Assembly: GCF_038396785.1 (NCBI RefSeq)
Contig: NZ_CP151087.1
Location: forward strand, 2,170,001 to 2,234,000
From: Sphingobacterium thalpophilum
Lineage (GTDB): Bacteria > Bacteroidota > Bacteroidia > Sphingobacteriales > Sphingobacteriaceae
Length of the DNA stretch: 64,000 nt
Reading direction: 5' to 3'
Of the stretch, positions 8,156 through 16,428 are shown in pieces; the stretch's first letter is position 1; each line of letters begins with the position of its first letter. A program made the position numbers and the translations under genes. Under the pieces are notes generated by a model that was not told the DNA's origin, searched no databases, and was given only the letters and a program-made list of their open reading frames with translations.

Positions 8156-8984
8156 ATTACATTTCCCATCAATTATTGGCAAATCAAAAAAGGAGTTAGA
8201 TGAGTTTGTCAAAAATATTGATAGTCATTACAGGGAATGGTACGAGGTAAAGGTTGATAAGAAAACCAATCAACCTAAAACATATAAGGACGGCACGATT
8301 AAACAAAGAGCAATAAGACCATCAAAAGCTCCTTTAAAAGCCATTCAGAAGCAAATCAAAGACCGTGTTCTTGTTGTAATTGAGTTACCTGAAAATGTAC
8401 ACGGCGGTGTTAAAAAGCGTAGCAATATTACAAATGCCAAACCACATCAAGGAAAGAAATATATACTGACAACCGATTTACAGGATTTTTATCCCTCAAT
8501 CACTGCGAAGAAAGTATATGAAACATTTCTTGAATTAGGCTTCAATGCTCAATGTGCTTTTTACATAACCAGATTAACAACCTGGAAAGGAGAATTGCCC
8601 CAAGGTACACCTACAAGTACACACATCTCAAATATTGTTTTTTTAAGAACAGATTATAAACTGATAGAGCTTTGTAATGCTCACAATATTACTTATACAA
8701 GGTATATAGATGATTTAACCTTTTCGTCTCAATCAGATTTTCAGAACATCATTGAAGAAATTTTAGGTATTGTTTTAGAGAGTGGTTTAAAAATAAGTAG
8801 AAGAAAAACCTTTTATAATGGTGCACAAACCGTAACTGGAATTAAAATTTTTCTAAATAAAATTGATGCACCAGAAAAGATTATAGCAAAGGTTAAAGCG
8901 GAAGAAATATTGCCCGATGGAACAATGAAACCTTATACAAGCTATCGAAACAATATTTTGAAAACCAATAATAGGAAAAAGTAA
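8130..8984 (+). CDS. Retron-type reverse transcriptase
   Basis: The 284-aa protein has an NAKPH motif at 102-106 (retron NAxxH signature), motif A with D116 in LTTDLQDFYPSI, LPQGTPTS at 156-163, the catalytic YIDDLTFS at 192-199, and a VTG motif at 235-237. The segment around NAKPH resembles retron Ec86 RT. It would copy part of a structured RNA into DNA. The region after VTG is only about 47 residues, shorter than the Ec86 thumb, and ends in a basic NNRKK tail. The gene overlaps the XRE gene by 26 bp. Retron-type membership is clear; subtype and RNA partner are inferred. Confidence 0.9.
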   Translation: MSSSELRSKLHFPSIIGKSKKELDEFVKNIDSHYREWYEVKVDKKTNQPKTYKDGTIKQRAIRPSKAPLKAIQKQIKDRVLVVIELPENVHGGVKKRSNITNAKPHQGKKYILTTDLQDFYPSITAKKVYETFLELGFNAQCAFYITRLTTWKGELPQGTPTSTHISNIVFLRTDYKLIELCNAHNITYTRYIDDLTFSSQSDFQNIIEEILGIVLESGLKISRRKTFYNGAQTVTGIKIFLNKIDAPEKIIAKVKAEEILPDGTMKPYTSYRNNILKTNNRKK

Positions 8985-8988
8985 TAAA

Positions 8989-10152
8989 ATGACACCATCT
9001 GAAAAATTCGTATCTGAATTATGCGAAAAATCCTTTCTGCCTTTTTGGAGTTTTGCAAGTCCTTTAGGAAAGAAAAATAAAGAACTGTGTGATGTTTTGG
9101 TGGTTTGTAATAACACCATTGTAATTATTTCAATCAAGGACATTAAGGTTTCAGAGCATTCGGATGAAAACATTCAGTATGAAAGATGGCAAAAGAAAGC
9201 TATCCTTGGTTCAATTGACCAAATATATGGTGCTGAAAGATTTCTTAAAACTGTAAACGAAATAACGCTGAGTGATAAGATTACAAAAATTCAACTACCT
9301 CCACATTCAGACAGAGAGATATTCAGAATTGCGATTGCTTTTGGCGGTAAAAATGAATTCCCTTTAGATAACGGAAATTTCGGGAATGGCTTTGTACACG
9401 TATTTGACGAGCCTTCTACTTTTACTGTTTTAAAAGAATTGGATACCATTACAGATTTTGTAAATTATCTTAAAGCAAAAGAAGATTTTCTGTCAAACAA
9501 GATTGTTTCTGTACCAAGAGAAATAGATTTTCTTGCACTCTATCTTACTACAGAATTGAAATTTGATTTTGTTCCTGACAGCGTTATGCTGGATGATGGT
9601 ATGTGGGAAGAATACATCGAAAGCGAAGAATATAAATACTGGCGAAGAGAAATTCCACAAAGCTTTATATGGGATGAAATTGTATCGCACCTGCATAAAA
9701 TCCATATTGTTGATAAAGGAAATTCTGAAATGATGTCTGACTTAGAAAGAGCAACAAGGATAATCACATTAGAACCGAGAATTAACAGAATTGAGTTAGG
9801 AATGACTTTTATCGATGCCATAAAAAAGAAATTGAAAGGCAGGATGCTACCACCTTATAAAGACAGTGACCACTCTTATGTATTTATGCCTTTAAGCGCT
9901 AAAAACTGGGAAAACAAAGAAAAGGAATTACAGCTACGGTGTTTGATTGCACGAATGGAAAATAAAAATGCTCCAAAAGTTATTGGTATTGCAATCGGCG
10001 AAAGCCCAGAGAAGGAACATATATTCGATATAGCTTATTTTGACATTCCGGAACTAAATGATGAAATGTTAAAAAAAATAGCAGAAGCTAAAGAAGAGTT
10101 GGGATATTTTAAAAATCCCGTGATAAGTCGTAGTAAGGATATGAGGAACTAA
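8989..10152 (+). CDS. Nuclease-like protein of the retron-like operon
   Basis: The 387-aa protein starts 4 bp after the RT stop. The N-terminal 60 residues show an acidic/strand pattern ELCDVLVV (D35) followed by IVIISIK (K50). This resembles a degenerate PD-(D/E)xK core with Ser in place of the usual Glu. The rest is mixed alpha/beta with no signature I can name. Coupling to the RT makes it the best effector candidate in the operon, as many retrons pair the RT and RNA with a toxic effector. It could instead be a restriction-endonuclease-like hypothetical of unrelated role. Confidence 0.55.
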   Translation: MTPSEKFVSELCEKSFLPFWSFASPLGKKNKELCDVLVVCNNTIVIISIKDIKVSEHSDENIQYERWQKKAILGSIDQIYGAERFLKTVNEITLSDKITKIQLPPHSDREIFRIAIAFGGKNEFPLDNGNFGNGFVHVFDEPSTFTVLKELDTITDFVNYLKAKEDFLSNKIVSVPREIDFLALYLTTELKFDFVPDSVMLDDGMWEEYIESEEYKYWRREIPQSFIWDEIVSHLHKIHIVDKGNSEMMSDLERATRIITLEPRINRIELGMTFIDAIKKKLKGRMLPPYKDSDHSYVFMPLSAKNWENKEKELQLRCLIARMENKNAPKVIGIAIGESPEKEHIFDIAYFDIPELNDEMLKKIAEAKEELGYFKNPVISRSKDMRN

Positions 10153-10261
10153 GTCAATACCTCTTTAAACACAATAGCAGCTTATAACACAATAGTATTT
10201 GTACATAAAACCCACTTGTATTATTTGTTATATTGTCATATTTTTATTAAGCAAAAAAAGT

Positions 10262-10269
10262 TACCTTTG
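10262..10269 (+). promoter_or_regulatory. -7 box (TACCTTTG) directly before the AAA ATPase start
   Basis: The box fits TAnnTTTG and ends 9 bases before the ATG at 10279. Bacteroidetes transcripts start about 5-8 bases after this box, so the message would be leaderless or nearly so. This also separates the ATPase from the upstream RT operon, whose last gene ends 126 bp earlier. Confidence 0.55.
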
Positions 10270-10278
10270 CAGTAAGAA

Positions 10279-11304
10279 ATGGCACAGTTAGATTACATAA
10301 AAGAGATAGCGAAATATGGTCTGGAAAACGACCAGGAACGTTTATTGTCTGTGCTGAACGAATTAATTGAGCATTCAAAAAAAACAAAGAAACTCAATTT
10401 CGCCATTCAACTTCAATCCATTTTAAAAGATAGCTTAAGACTTCAAAAGTCAAATGGATTAACAAAAGTTGGTTCAGAAACACATCTTAATAGAATTGAA
10501 GACAAAGAGTTATCTGAACTTATTTTAGAGAAAATCACTTCTGATTATTCATTAGATAACATCATTGCCAACGAAAAGATATATACTGAACTGAAGTTTT
10601 TTATTGAGGAACACCATAAGATAGAAATCTTACAACAGTTTGATTTACCAGTTTCTAATAAATTGCTTATGTACGGACCTTCGGGTTGCGGAAAAACTCT
10701 TGCTTCCTATGTTATTGCAGGCGAATTAGATAAAATGATGGTGGTTATTAATTTAGGAGCTATCGTTTCTTCTAAATTAGGTGAGACCAGTAAAAACCTA
10801 TCTAAAATATTTAAAAAAGCAGCTACAGAAGATTGTATTATTTTTCTTGATGAATTTGATAGTTTAGGTAAAATAAGAGATTATAGCCAAGACCACGGCG
10901 AGATGAAACGTGTTGTGAATACAATACTTCAATTGTTTGATTACCTTCCTCAAACTAGCATTGTTATCGCAGCAACAAATCAAAAAGATATGTTGGATGA
11001 TGCTTTGTTAAGAAGATTTGATAACATCATTGGATTTGAATTGCCGAATGAAGCTGATATTAAAAAGCTAATTGAATTGACATTGAAAAATGGCAATTTT
11101 AAATTCGATAATAAAGCTGCTGCCAACAGAATTATTAAACAATCTATTGGCTTATCTTATTACAGCATCCAAAAAACCTTGATTACTGCTATCAAAAGAA
11201 CTTTGTTTGCTTCTACCGAACCTAAGAATATACTTTCCGCTCAAATCAATACAAGTATTTGGAAAACACTTGTGGAAACTGAAAAACATTCTTTAAACGT
11301 CTAA
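10279..11304 (+). CDS. AAA+ ATPase, IetA-like (defence pair with subtilase)
   Basis: The 341-aa protein has an N-terminal helical region of about 90 residues followed by an FtsH/spastin-like AAA+ module: Walker A GPSGCGKT at 133-140, Walker B IIFLDEFD at 187-194, sensor 1 VIAATNQ, and an arginine-finger segment DDALLRRFD. It has no signal peptide. Its 3' end overlaps the convergent subtilase gene by 12 bp. An AAA ATPase paired with a cytosolic subtilisin-like protease is the make-up of IetAS, first described as a plasmid stability module and later shown to be antiphage. The assignment is by pairing and domains, not by a search. Confidence 0.82.
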   Translation: MAQLDYIKEIAKYGLENDQERLLSVLNELIEHSKKTKKLNFAIQLQSILKDSLRLQKSNGLTKVGSETHLNRIEDKELSELILEKITSDYSLDNIIANEKIYTELKFFIEEHHKIEILQQFDLPVSNKLLMYGPSGCGKTLASYVIAGELDKMMVVINLGAIVSSKLGETSKNLSKIFKKAATEDCIIFLDEFDSLGKIRDYSQDHGEMKRVVNTILQLFDYLPQTSIVIAATNQKDMLDDALLRRFDNIIGFELPNEADIKKLIELTLKNGNFKFDNKAAANRIIKQSIGLSYYSIQKTLITAIKRTLFASTEPKNILSAQINTSIWKTLVETEKHSLNV

Positions 11305-13740
11305 TTCATCAGCTTCAAGTCCTGCATCAATATCAAGGTCTTGTATTACTTCAAGTTGGTTTATTAACTGAATTTCATCGTACAATTTTCCCGAATTATT
11401 TCTAATTGTTTCTTCAATAGATAAAACTATTGAGAAAGGAAATTCTGTAGGATAATCTTCTGGTAAACCACCCACCACCTGCTCAGATAATTTAGCGTGA
11501 ACAGCCAGCTTGAAAGTATTTCCTTCATTATTTAAATCATCCACATTTACATTCAGAAATATTTTTTGAGTATTAGAATACGGCAATGGCTTTGAGACAT
11601 ATCTGCCATTTTCCGACCAAGATAATGTTGTTTTTAGTTTTGACTTCAGTTCTTCATCGGGCTTCATAATATCATCAGCAGAATGGTTTTTGAAGATACT
11701 AAATGCCATATGAATAGGATTATAAGACAGCTGATTATTTTTAATCGGCAAAAATTTGAAGCACAAGGTAGCGGTAACTTTCAAGATGCCTCGCTTTTTC
11801 CCTAAATCATCATTAACTAAATATTCAGGGAAATTGATGGGATAAATTCTAATATTGCCATTTCCAATAACATCTTCCAATATTAACGTTGCTGAGTTCT
11901 CATCAGAATATAAACTTTTCAAATCATCTACTAAACCGTTACCAATTACTCTGTTTCTCAACTTTGATACGTCTGTTGCAAAAGGTATCAAGTTCAATGA
12001 TGCGCCATTAATGATAAGTGCTTTTACACTTTCATTTGACAAAGCAGGGTAATTTTTTATAATTTTTGCTGCAAGATTAGCTGTTAGTGGTGCAGCGAAA
12101 CTTGTACCCACTTCCTGCATAATGCCTACCTCTGGTCGAGCCGACAACAATGTTAATGCAGGTTCGTCCATCCAATCTAAAGTATTAGCATTGTAATAAC
12201 CCATATCGCCACCACTTTCAATTACATCGGGCTTGAAGTAGTTTTTATTTGTTTTCTTCGGATTGTAAATCACTGACAAATCAATATGCCCTTTTCTGGT
12301 GTAGAGTGTTGGAAATTCACGACCTGATGCGATGCCTAAAAAAGCACCATCTTTTAAATTATCAGCTGCTGCACCAATGGTAACATTGTTCATACTATCA
12401 GCAGGTGTTGATAGATTGGTATGGTCGCCGTGGAAATAAGACAAATCATAACTTGTATTTTCATTAATACAATTTTCATTGTTACCTGTACAAATAAAAA
12501 TCAAGCTGTTTGTTTCGTAAGCAAATTTATCTAAGGAATAAGTATAATCAGAAAAGGTTTCATTCTTATACATAAAGCTACTATAGCAAGTTGTTAAGGT
12601 AAAGAATCTGATTTGAGGATATTTAGCTTTGACAGCATATAGCATATTCAGTAAATCAATTTCTGAAATATAACCGCTTCCGTTATCGCTTATTTTTATA
12701 GAAAGCAACTTTGCATCTGCCGTTACTTCATTTTCAAAATTATTTTTGTGATTAAGCCTTCCCAAAGCTACTAACCCGGCTACGGCTGTTCCGTGACCTA
12801 ATTTATTTCTACCTGCCTGGTCAATTAAAGGACTTCCTGCAAGTGTAAAAGTCGTATCGTTGATAATTAATGGAGCTAAAGCAGTTTGTTGAGCAATACC
12901 GGTATCAATAATCCCAACAATTGGTAAATCATCGCCAGCATTTTGAATATCGAAACCAAACTGACGTTGAACCGTATTAAACTCTCCTGGTCTAATTGTG
13001 GTAAATGCAGAACTTGTAACACTTTCAATTATATCAAAGTTTTGGATAATCTTTTGAATTTGTTCGGGTGTTGGATTTTGCAATTCAATTCTATCATTTT
13101 CAACATCGTGCTTATATGCTATACCTGAGCTTTCAATATACACAATCAATGACTGTACAAGCTGTTGCTTAACCGCTTCATCTAATGGTAAATCTATTAA
13201 GGATAAGTAAACAATTTCTCCAATATTTTCTAACCTAAATTTAAGAATATCGTTTGCTCGTAATAGCTTAAAGCTTGCCACATATTTTACATTATTGGAA
13301 TATTTTACGTTTTGATTGTGTTCTAGTTCAAATTGAATAAAATTATTCACATCAGTAATAAATGCTTGAAACCTTTCACGGTTAATAATTGCAAATAATC
13401 CCTTCTTTGCGAAATCATAAAATGCTGATGCTTCTAATCCTAAATCATTATAATACACTTTAAAGTATTTGTTAATTTCAAATACCCCTTGAAACGCTAT
13501 TTCAATATAATCTATGTCAATAGGTATATTTAATTCCTTATCCTTTAGCTCATACTTTGCCGTAACATCCGTATCGAATTTTATCAAATCTGCTCTTAAT
13601 GAAGTCGCTAGCCTAAAGTAGTTTTTAGGTGCAGCATCTTCATCGTCTTTATTACTATCAAAGCCATAATTATATTTGAAATCTTTGATTTCAGATAGTT
13701 GTTTTTCGCTTAAGAATTTGAGGTGAGATTTATTTGCCAT
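11293..13740 (-). CDS. Subtilisin-like serine protease, IetS-like
   Basis: The 815-aa protein has no signal peptide, so it is probably cytosolic. A roughly 265-residue N-terminal region of unknown fold precedes an S8 peptidase domain with the catalytic triad visible: D279 in GIIDTG, H316 in GHGTAVAG, S547 in GTSFAAP, and the oxyanion Asn in CTGNNEN near 420. A C-terminal beta-rich domain of about 200 residues follows. Facing and overlapping the AAA ATPase gene, it is the likely effector of the pair. Its own promoter should lie in 13741-13952, shared divergently with the excisionase-like genes. Confidence 0.85.
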   Translation of the reverse strand: MANKSHLKFLSEKQLSEIKDFKYNYGFDSNKDDEDAAPKNYFRLATSLRADLIKFDTDVTAKYELKDKELNIPIDIDYIEIAFQGVFEINKYFKVYYNDLGLEASAFYDFAKKGLFAIINRERFQAFITDVNNFIQFELEHNQNVKYSNNVKYVASFKLLRANDILKFRLENIGEIVYLSLIDLPLDEAVKQQLVQSLIVYIESSGIAYKHDVENDRIELQNPTPEQIQKIIQNFDIIESVTSSAFTTIRPGEFNTVQRQFGFDIQNAGDDLPIVGIIDTGIAQQTALAPLIINDTTFTLAGSPLIDQAGRNKLGHGTAVAGLVALGRLNHKNNFENEVTADAKLLSIKISDNGSGYISEIDLLNMLYAVKAKYPQIRFFTLTTCYSSFMYKNETFSDYTYSLDKFAYETNSLIFICTGNNENCINENTSYDLSYFHGDHTNLSTPADSMNNVTIGAAADNLKDGAFLGIASGREFPTLYTRKGHIDLSVIYNPKKTNKNYFKPDVIESGGDMGYYNANTLDWMDEPALTLLSARPEVGIMQEVGTSFAAPLTANLAAKIIKNYPALSNESVKALIINGASLNLIPFATDVSKLRNRVIGNGLVDDLKSLYSDENSATLILEDVIGNGNIRIYPINFPEYLVNDDLGKKRGILKVTATLCFKFLPIKNNQLSYNPIHMAFSIFKNHSADDIMKPDEELKSKLKTTLSWSENGRYVSKPLPYSNTQKIFLNVNVDDLNNEGNTFKLAVHAKLSEQVVGGLPEDYPTEFPFSIVLSIEETIRNNSGKLYDEIQLINQLEVIQDLDIDAGLEADELDV

Positions 13741-13952
13741 TAATTTAGGTTATTTGTTTCAGACCCATTTTGATATACAAATAATATCAAAAAGACCATC
13801 TTGCTAAGATGTAAAGATAATAAAAGCATTTTAGTGTATGCTATGCAACGCAATGGATTAACTACCTCTGAACGCCAAATGCAACCTTTCACTACAACAT
13901 TGGAATACCTAATGTAAATACCTTTTATTTTAGAGGTTTAAATGATGCAGAT

Positions 13953-14249
13953 ATGGAAATAACAGTTTTGGACATTCAGATTTTAAAGGCATTGCACAGA
14001 GAAGTAAAGGAAGTTTCTTTATTGATTAAGGAAATCACTGCACCCTACAAAGCACTGCAACAGGCAACGAAATGGCTCGACCAACAGGAAGCCTGTCAAT
14101 TGCTAAATATCAGTAAAAGAACGTTGCAGACGTACAGGGCAAAGGGCATTCTTGGGGCAACACAAATCAATCGGAAGACTTATTTCAGATTGTCCGAAGT
14201 GGAGTTACTGATGCAAGGAGAGCGACCATTAAAAAAGCAAAAGAAATGA
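13953..14249 (+). CDS. Excisionase-like HTH protein 1
   Basis: The 98-aa protein has a C-terminal MerR/excisionase-type winged HTH (WLDQQEACQLLNISKRTLQT, then YRAKGIL and a wing). Pairs of such small HTH proteins sit beside the integrase in CTnDOT-type elements and act in excision directionality and its control. It overlaps the next gene by 4 bp, so the two form an operon. The N-terminal half is a short helical segment. Confidence 0.83.
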   Translation: MEITVLDIQILKALHREVKEVSLLIKEITAPYKALQQATKWLDQQEACQLLNISKRTLQTYRAKGILGATQINRKTYFRLSEVELLMQGERPLKKQKK

Positions 14250-14527
14250 GACAGATTGGAAATTCAAACGATGATATGCTTGCCTTGCTCGAAGCTGTGG
14301 TAGGCATCAAAAATGAACTGTTGTATATCAGAGAATATTTCCACCCATTACTAAAAGGGGAAATCTACCTGTCAGGCGAACAGGTTTGCCAGATGTTACA
14401 CATCAGCAAACGGACATTGCAACAGTACAGGGATGACGGACTGATACCTTTTATCAAGCTCGAACGGAAAATCTTGTTTCGTGAAAGCGATATTGTAAAA
14501 GTATTGGAAGGTAACTATCAGCGTTAG
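14246..14527 (+). CDS. Excisionase-like HTH protein 2
   Basis: This 93-aa paralog of the preceding gene has the same layout: a helical N-terminus, then LSGEQVCQMLHISKRTLQQY and DDGLIPFIKLERKILFRESD. It starts within the previous stop (ATGA overlap), which shows translational coupling. It is convergent with the integrase gene, with a shared terminator hairpin between them at 14578-14606. The likely role is a recombination directionality factor or regulator. Confidence 0.83.
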   Translation: MRQIGNSNDDMLALLEAVVGIKNELLYIREYFHPLLKGEIYLSGEQVCQMLHISKRTLQQYRDDGLIPFIKLERKILFRESDIVKVLEGNYQR

Positions 14528-14577
14528 CTGATTAAATGAATGCTTTGAAACTGTAACCCGTATCGGTCATTAAAGAA

Positions 14578-14606
14578 ACAGCCCACTGCTTAAAGCGGTG
14601 GGCTGT
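14578..14606. terminator. Bidirectional terminator between the excisionase and integrase genes
   Basis: ACAGCCCACTGC pairs with GCGGTGGGCTGT around a TTAAA loop (12-bp stem, one G-U), with T-rich sequence (TGTTGTTTT) on the right. It lies exactly between two convergent transcription units. Confidence 0.8.
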
Positions 14607-14633
14607 GTTGTTTTAAAGAATTGTGACATAATG

Positions 14634-15890
14634 TTATAGGCTTGCAACAAAGGACTCCTCCATACCCTTAAATTTATGCGATACCTTTTGCATATCCTTT
14701 CCGACTTTCTCGTTGAGAATTTTTGCATAAATCTGAGTAGTGGCAATGTTTTTATGCCCTAACATTTTGCTCAAACTTTCTAATGGAACACCCTCGCTTA
14801 AAAATAGCGTGGCAAAGGTATGACGTGCTAAATGAAAGGTTACTTTCTTTTCTACAAGGCAGTCAATCAGTTGAGATATTCTCTTTAAGCTGTCATTACA
14901 AATCGTATTTGATGGTACAGGAAATACCTTTCCATCCTTTGACAATCCTGCATATTTTTCAATAATCATTTTCGGAATATCCAAGAGCATCACGTTTGAT
15001 GATGTAGCGGTTTTCTTTCTTCGTACAATAATCCACCTGTTACCGTCAAAAAAATCTTGGATATTGCTGTTTTTAAGTCCTTTCATATCTGAATAGGAAA
15101 GACCTGTAAAGCAACTGAAAACAAACAAGTCTTTAATTAATTCGTCTTTCTTTTTATCGCAGTTGAACGTTACGAGCTGTTCCAATTCATTACGCAATAG
15201 ATAACCACGATCTTTATCCTTTTTGGTATTCTTGTACTCGCTGAACGGATTAAAAGCAAGATGCTTTCTGCTCATTGCCAATCGGCAAAGCGTTGTAAAT
15301 CCAATCATATACAGCCAAATGGTGTTGTGTGTTAAACTTTGGTCGTCACGCAGGTAGTAATCAAAGTCCTGCACAAGATCAGGTGTAAGGTCGCTAAAGG
15401 ACACATCGGAATAGCCGTATTTTGTAAGTGCAAAATTTCGAAGATGTTTCAAAAGTATTTTGTATTTACTGCGTGTGCCATTTACCCGAAGTCCACTATT
15501 AACCTTTTTCTCATAGTCGGATAGGAACTGTTCATAGAATTTGAAAAAGGTCAGTTCTCCGCTTTCCATCCCAAGAACGGCATTTTTAAGTTTAGCACTG
15601 TTTACAGCCCCCTCGTTCTTCAGAATTTTGGAATAGCATTCCTCAATACCCGAACGAATTTTGTCAAGTTTGCTGTTTGTGTCTAGGGCTTCTCGGCTTT
15701 TACCTAAAACCCTGCCGTACTTCAAATCCCAATTTGTTGCGGAAATATCCAGCTTGGTACTGAATGCAGACTGTTTACCGTTTACGGTAACCCTGCACAT
15801 AACCGAAACTTTTCCGTTTTTCTTTGGGGCGTTCTTTTTAAGGTAGAACAATACCTTAAATGTTGATTTTTTTGTCGTTTCCATACTCAC
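14634..15890 (-). CDS. int: Tyrosine recombinase/integrase of the mobile element (CTnDOT type)
   Basis: The 418-aa protein has an N-terminal arm-binding domain (about 10-100), a SAM-like core-binding domain (about 112-215) and a catalytic domain. Catalytic residues seen are H353-x-x-R356 (FHLARHTF), H379 (LGHKN) and the nucleophile Y388 (QIYAK). At the usual first arginine, FTGLSYSD carries Ser265. The same replacement is known for IntDOT of CTnDOT, so it is a family trait rather than a defect. It sits at the inner edge of the element's end and should recombine attachment sites lying to its right. Confidence 0.93.
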   Translation of the reverse strand: MSMETTKKSTFKVLFYLKKNAPKKNGKVSVMCRVTVNGKQSAFSTKLDISATNWDLKYGRVLGKSREALDTNSKLDKIRSGIEECYSKILKNEGAVNSAKLKNAVLGMESGELTFFKFYEQFLSDYEKKVNSGLRVNGTRSKYKILLKHLRNFALTKYGYSDVSFSDLTPDLVQDFDYYLRDDQSLTHNTIWLYMIGFTTLCRLAMSRKHLAFNPFSEYKNTKKDKDRGYLLRNELEQLVTFNCDKKKDELIKDLFVFSCFTGLSYSDMKGLKNSNIQDFFDGNRWIIVRRKKTATSSNVMLLDIPKMIIEKYAGLSKDGKVFPVPSNTICNDSLKRISQLIDCLVEKKVTFHLARHTFATLFLSEGVPLESLSKMLGHKNIATTQIYAKILNEKVGKDMQKVSHKFKGMEESFVASL

Positions 15891-16368
15891 AATTCTTAAT
15901 GATAAAATTAAACCTATGTGAGCTACGGAACAATATGAAAAACTATGCAGAAAGCTGAAATACAGTATTTTAAAACGATATTTCTAATATTTAAAAGTAA
16001 CGTTTTAGTAACCTTACTTTTGCCAAACCTCGCTTTTTCCTGCTTTTTACCTCATTACCAAAAAATTATAAAACGGCTGTAAAGCCTTTATTTACAACCG
16101 TTTTGCCTGTTATTAATCTTTGATGTATTTTTACTGAAACTTTATTTTAAATTTCTTATACAAAAGTACTGCAATGACAGACGCTGATGTTATACATTGA
16201 ATATTATATGATATACATTTGCTCCCTTATGAATAAACAACTGAAATTAAAACAAAAAGGCAGAAAACAACCATTATTCTATTCAAAATCAAATACTTTA
16301 CACTGAGCACAACATTCATTTTTATACATTTAATCACTGACATACAGCATATAGCGTACTGTATTAAG
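15891..16368. other. Element-chromosome boundary region, no gene
   Basis: There is no convincing ORF. The integrase promoter and the attachment junction should lie here. A strong hairpin at 16070-16104 (AAAACGGCTGTAAA with TTTACAACCGTTTT, one wobble) is visible. TTACTTTTGC at 16014-16023 differs by one base from the GTAnnTTTGC core described for CTnDOT-type attachment sites, but it also fits a TAnnTTTG promoter box. The exact attachment point cannot be fixed without the other end of the element. Confidence 0.45.
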
Positions 16369-16405
16369 TATAAAAAGCAGAAGTTTATTACTTCTGCTTT
16401 TTATA
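16369..16405 (-). terminator. Terminator downstream of pgi
   Basis: This is a perfect 16-bp inverted repeat, TATAAAAAGCAGAAGT and its complement, around a TTATT loop. It lies 23 bp beyond the pgi stop and has a U-run in the pgi direction. Confidence 0.85.
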
Positions 16406-16428
16406 CTCGGAGTAAAACCTATCCTGAA

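Noticed and set aside
16014..16023. TTACTTTTGC as the element's attachment core
   Set aside because: One mismatch to the CTnDOT-type core, but it equally fits a TAnnTTTG promoter box, and the other end of the element is not in view, so it was not called.
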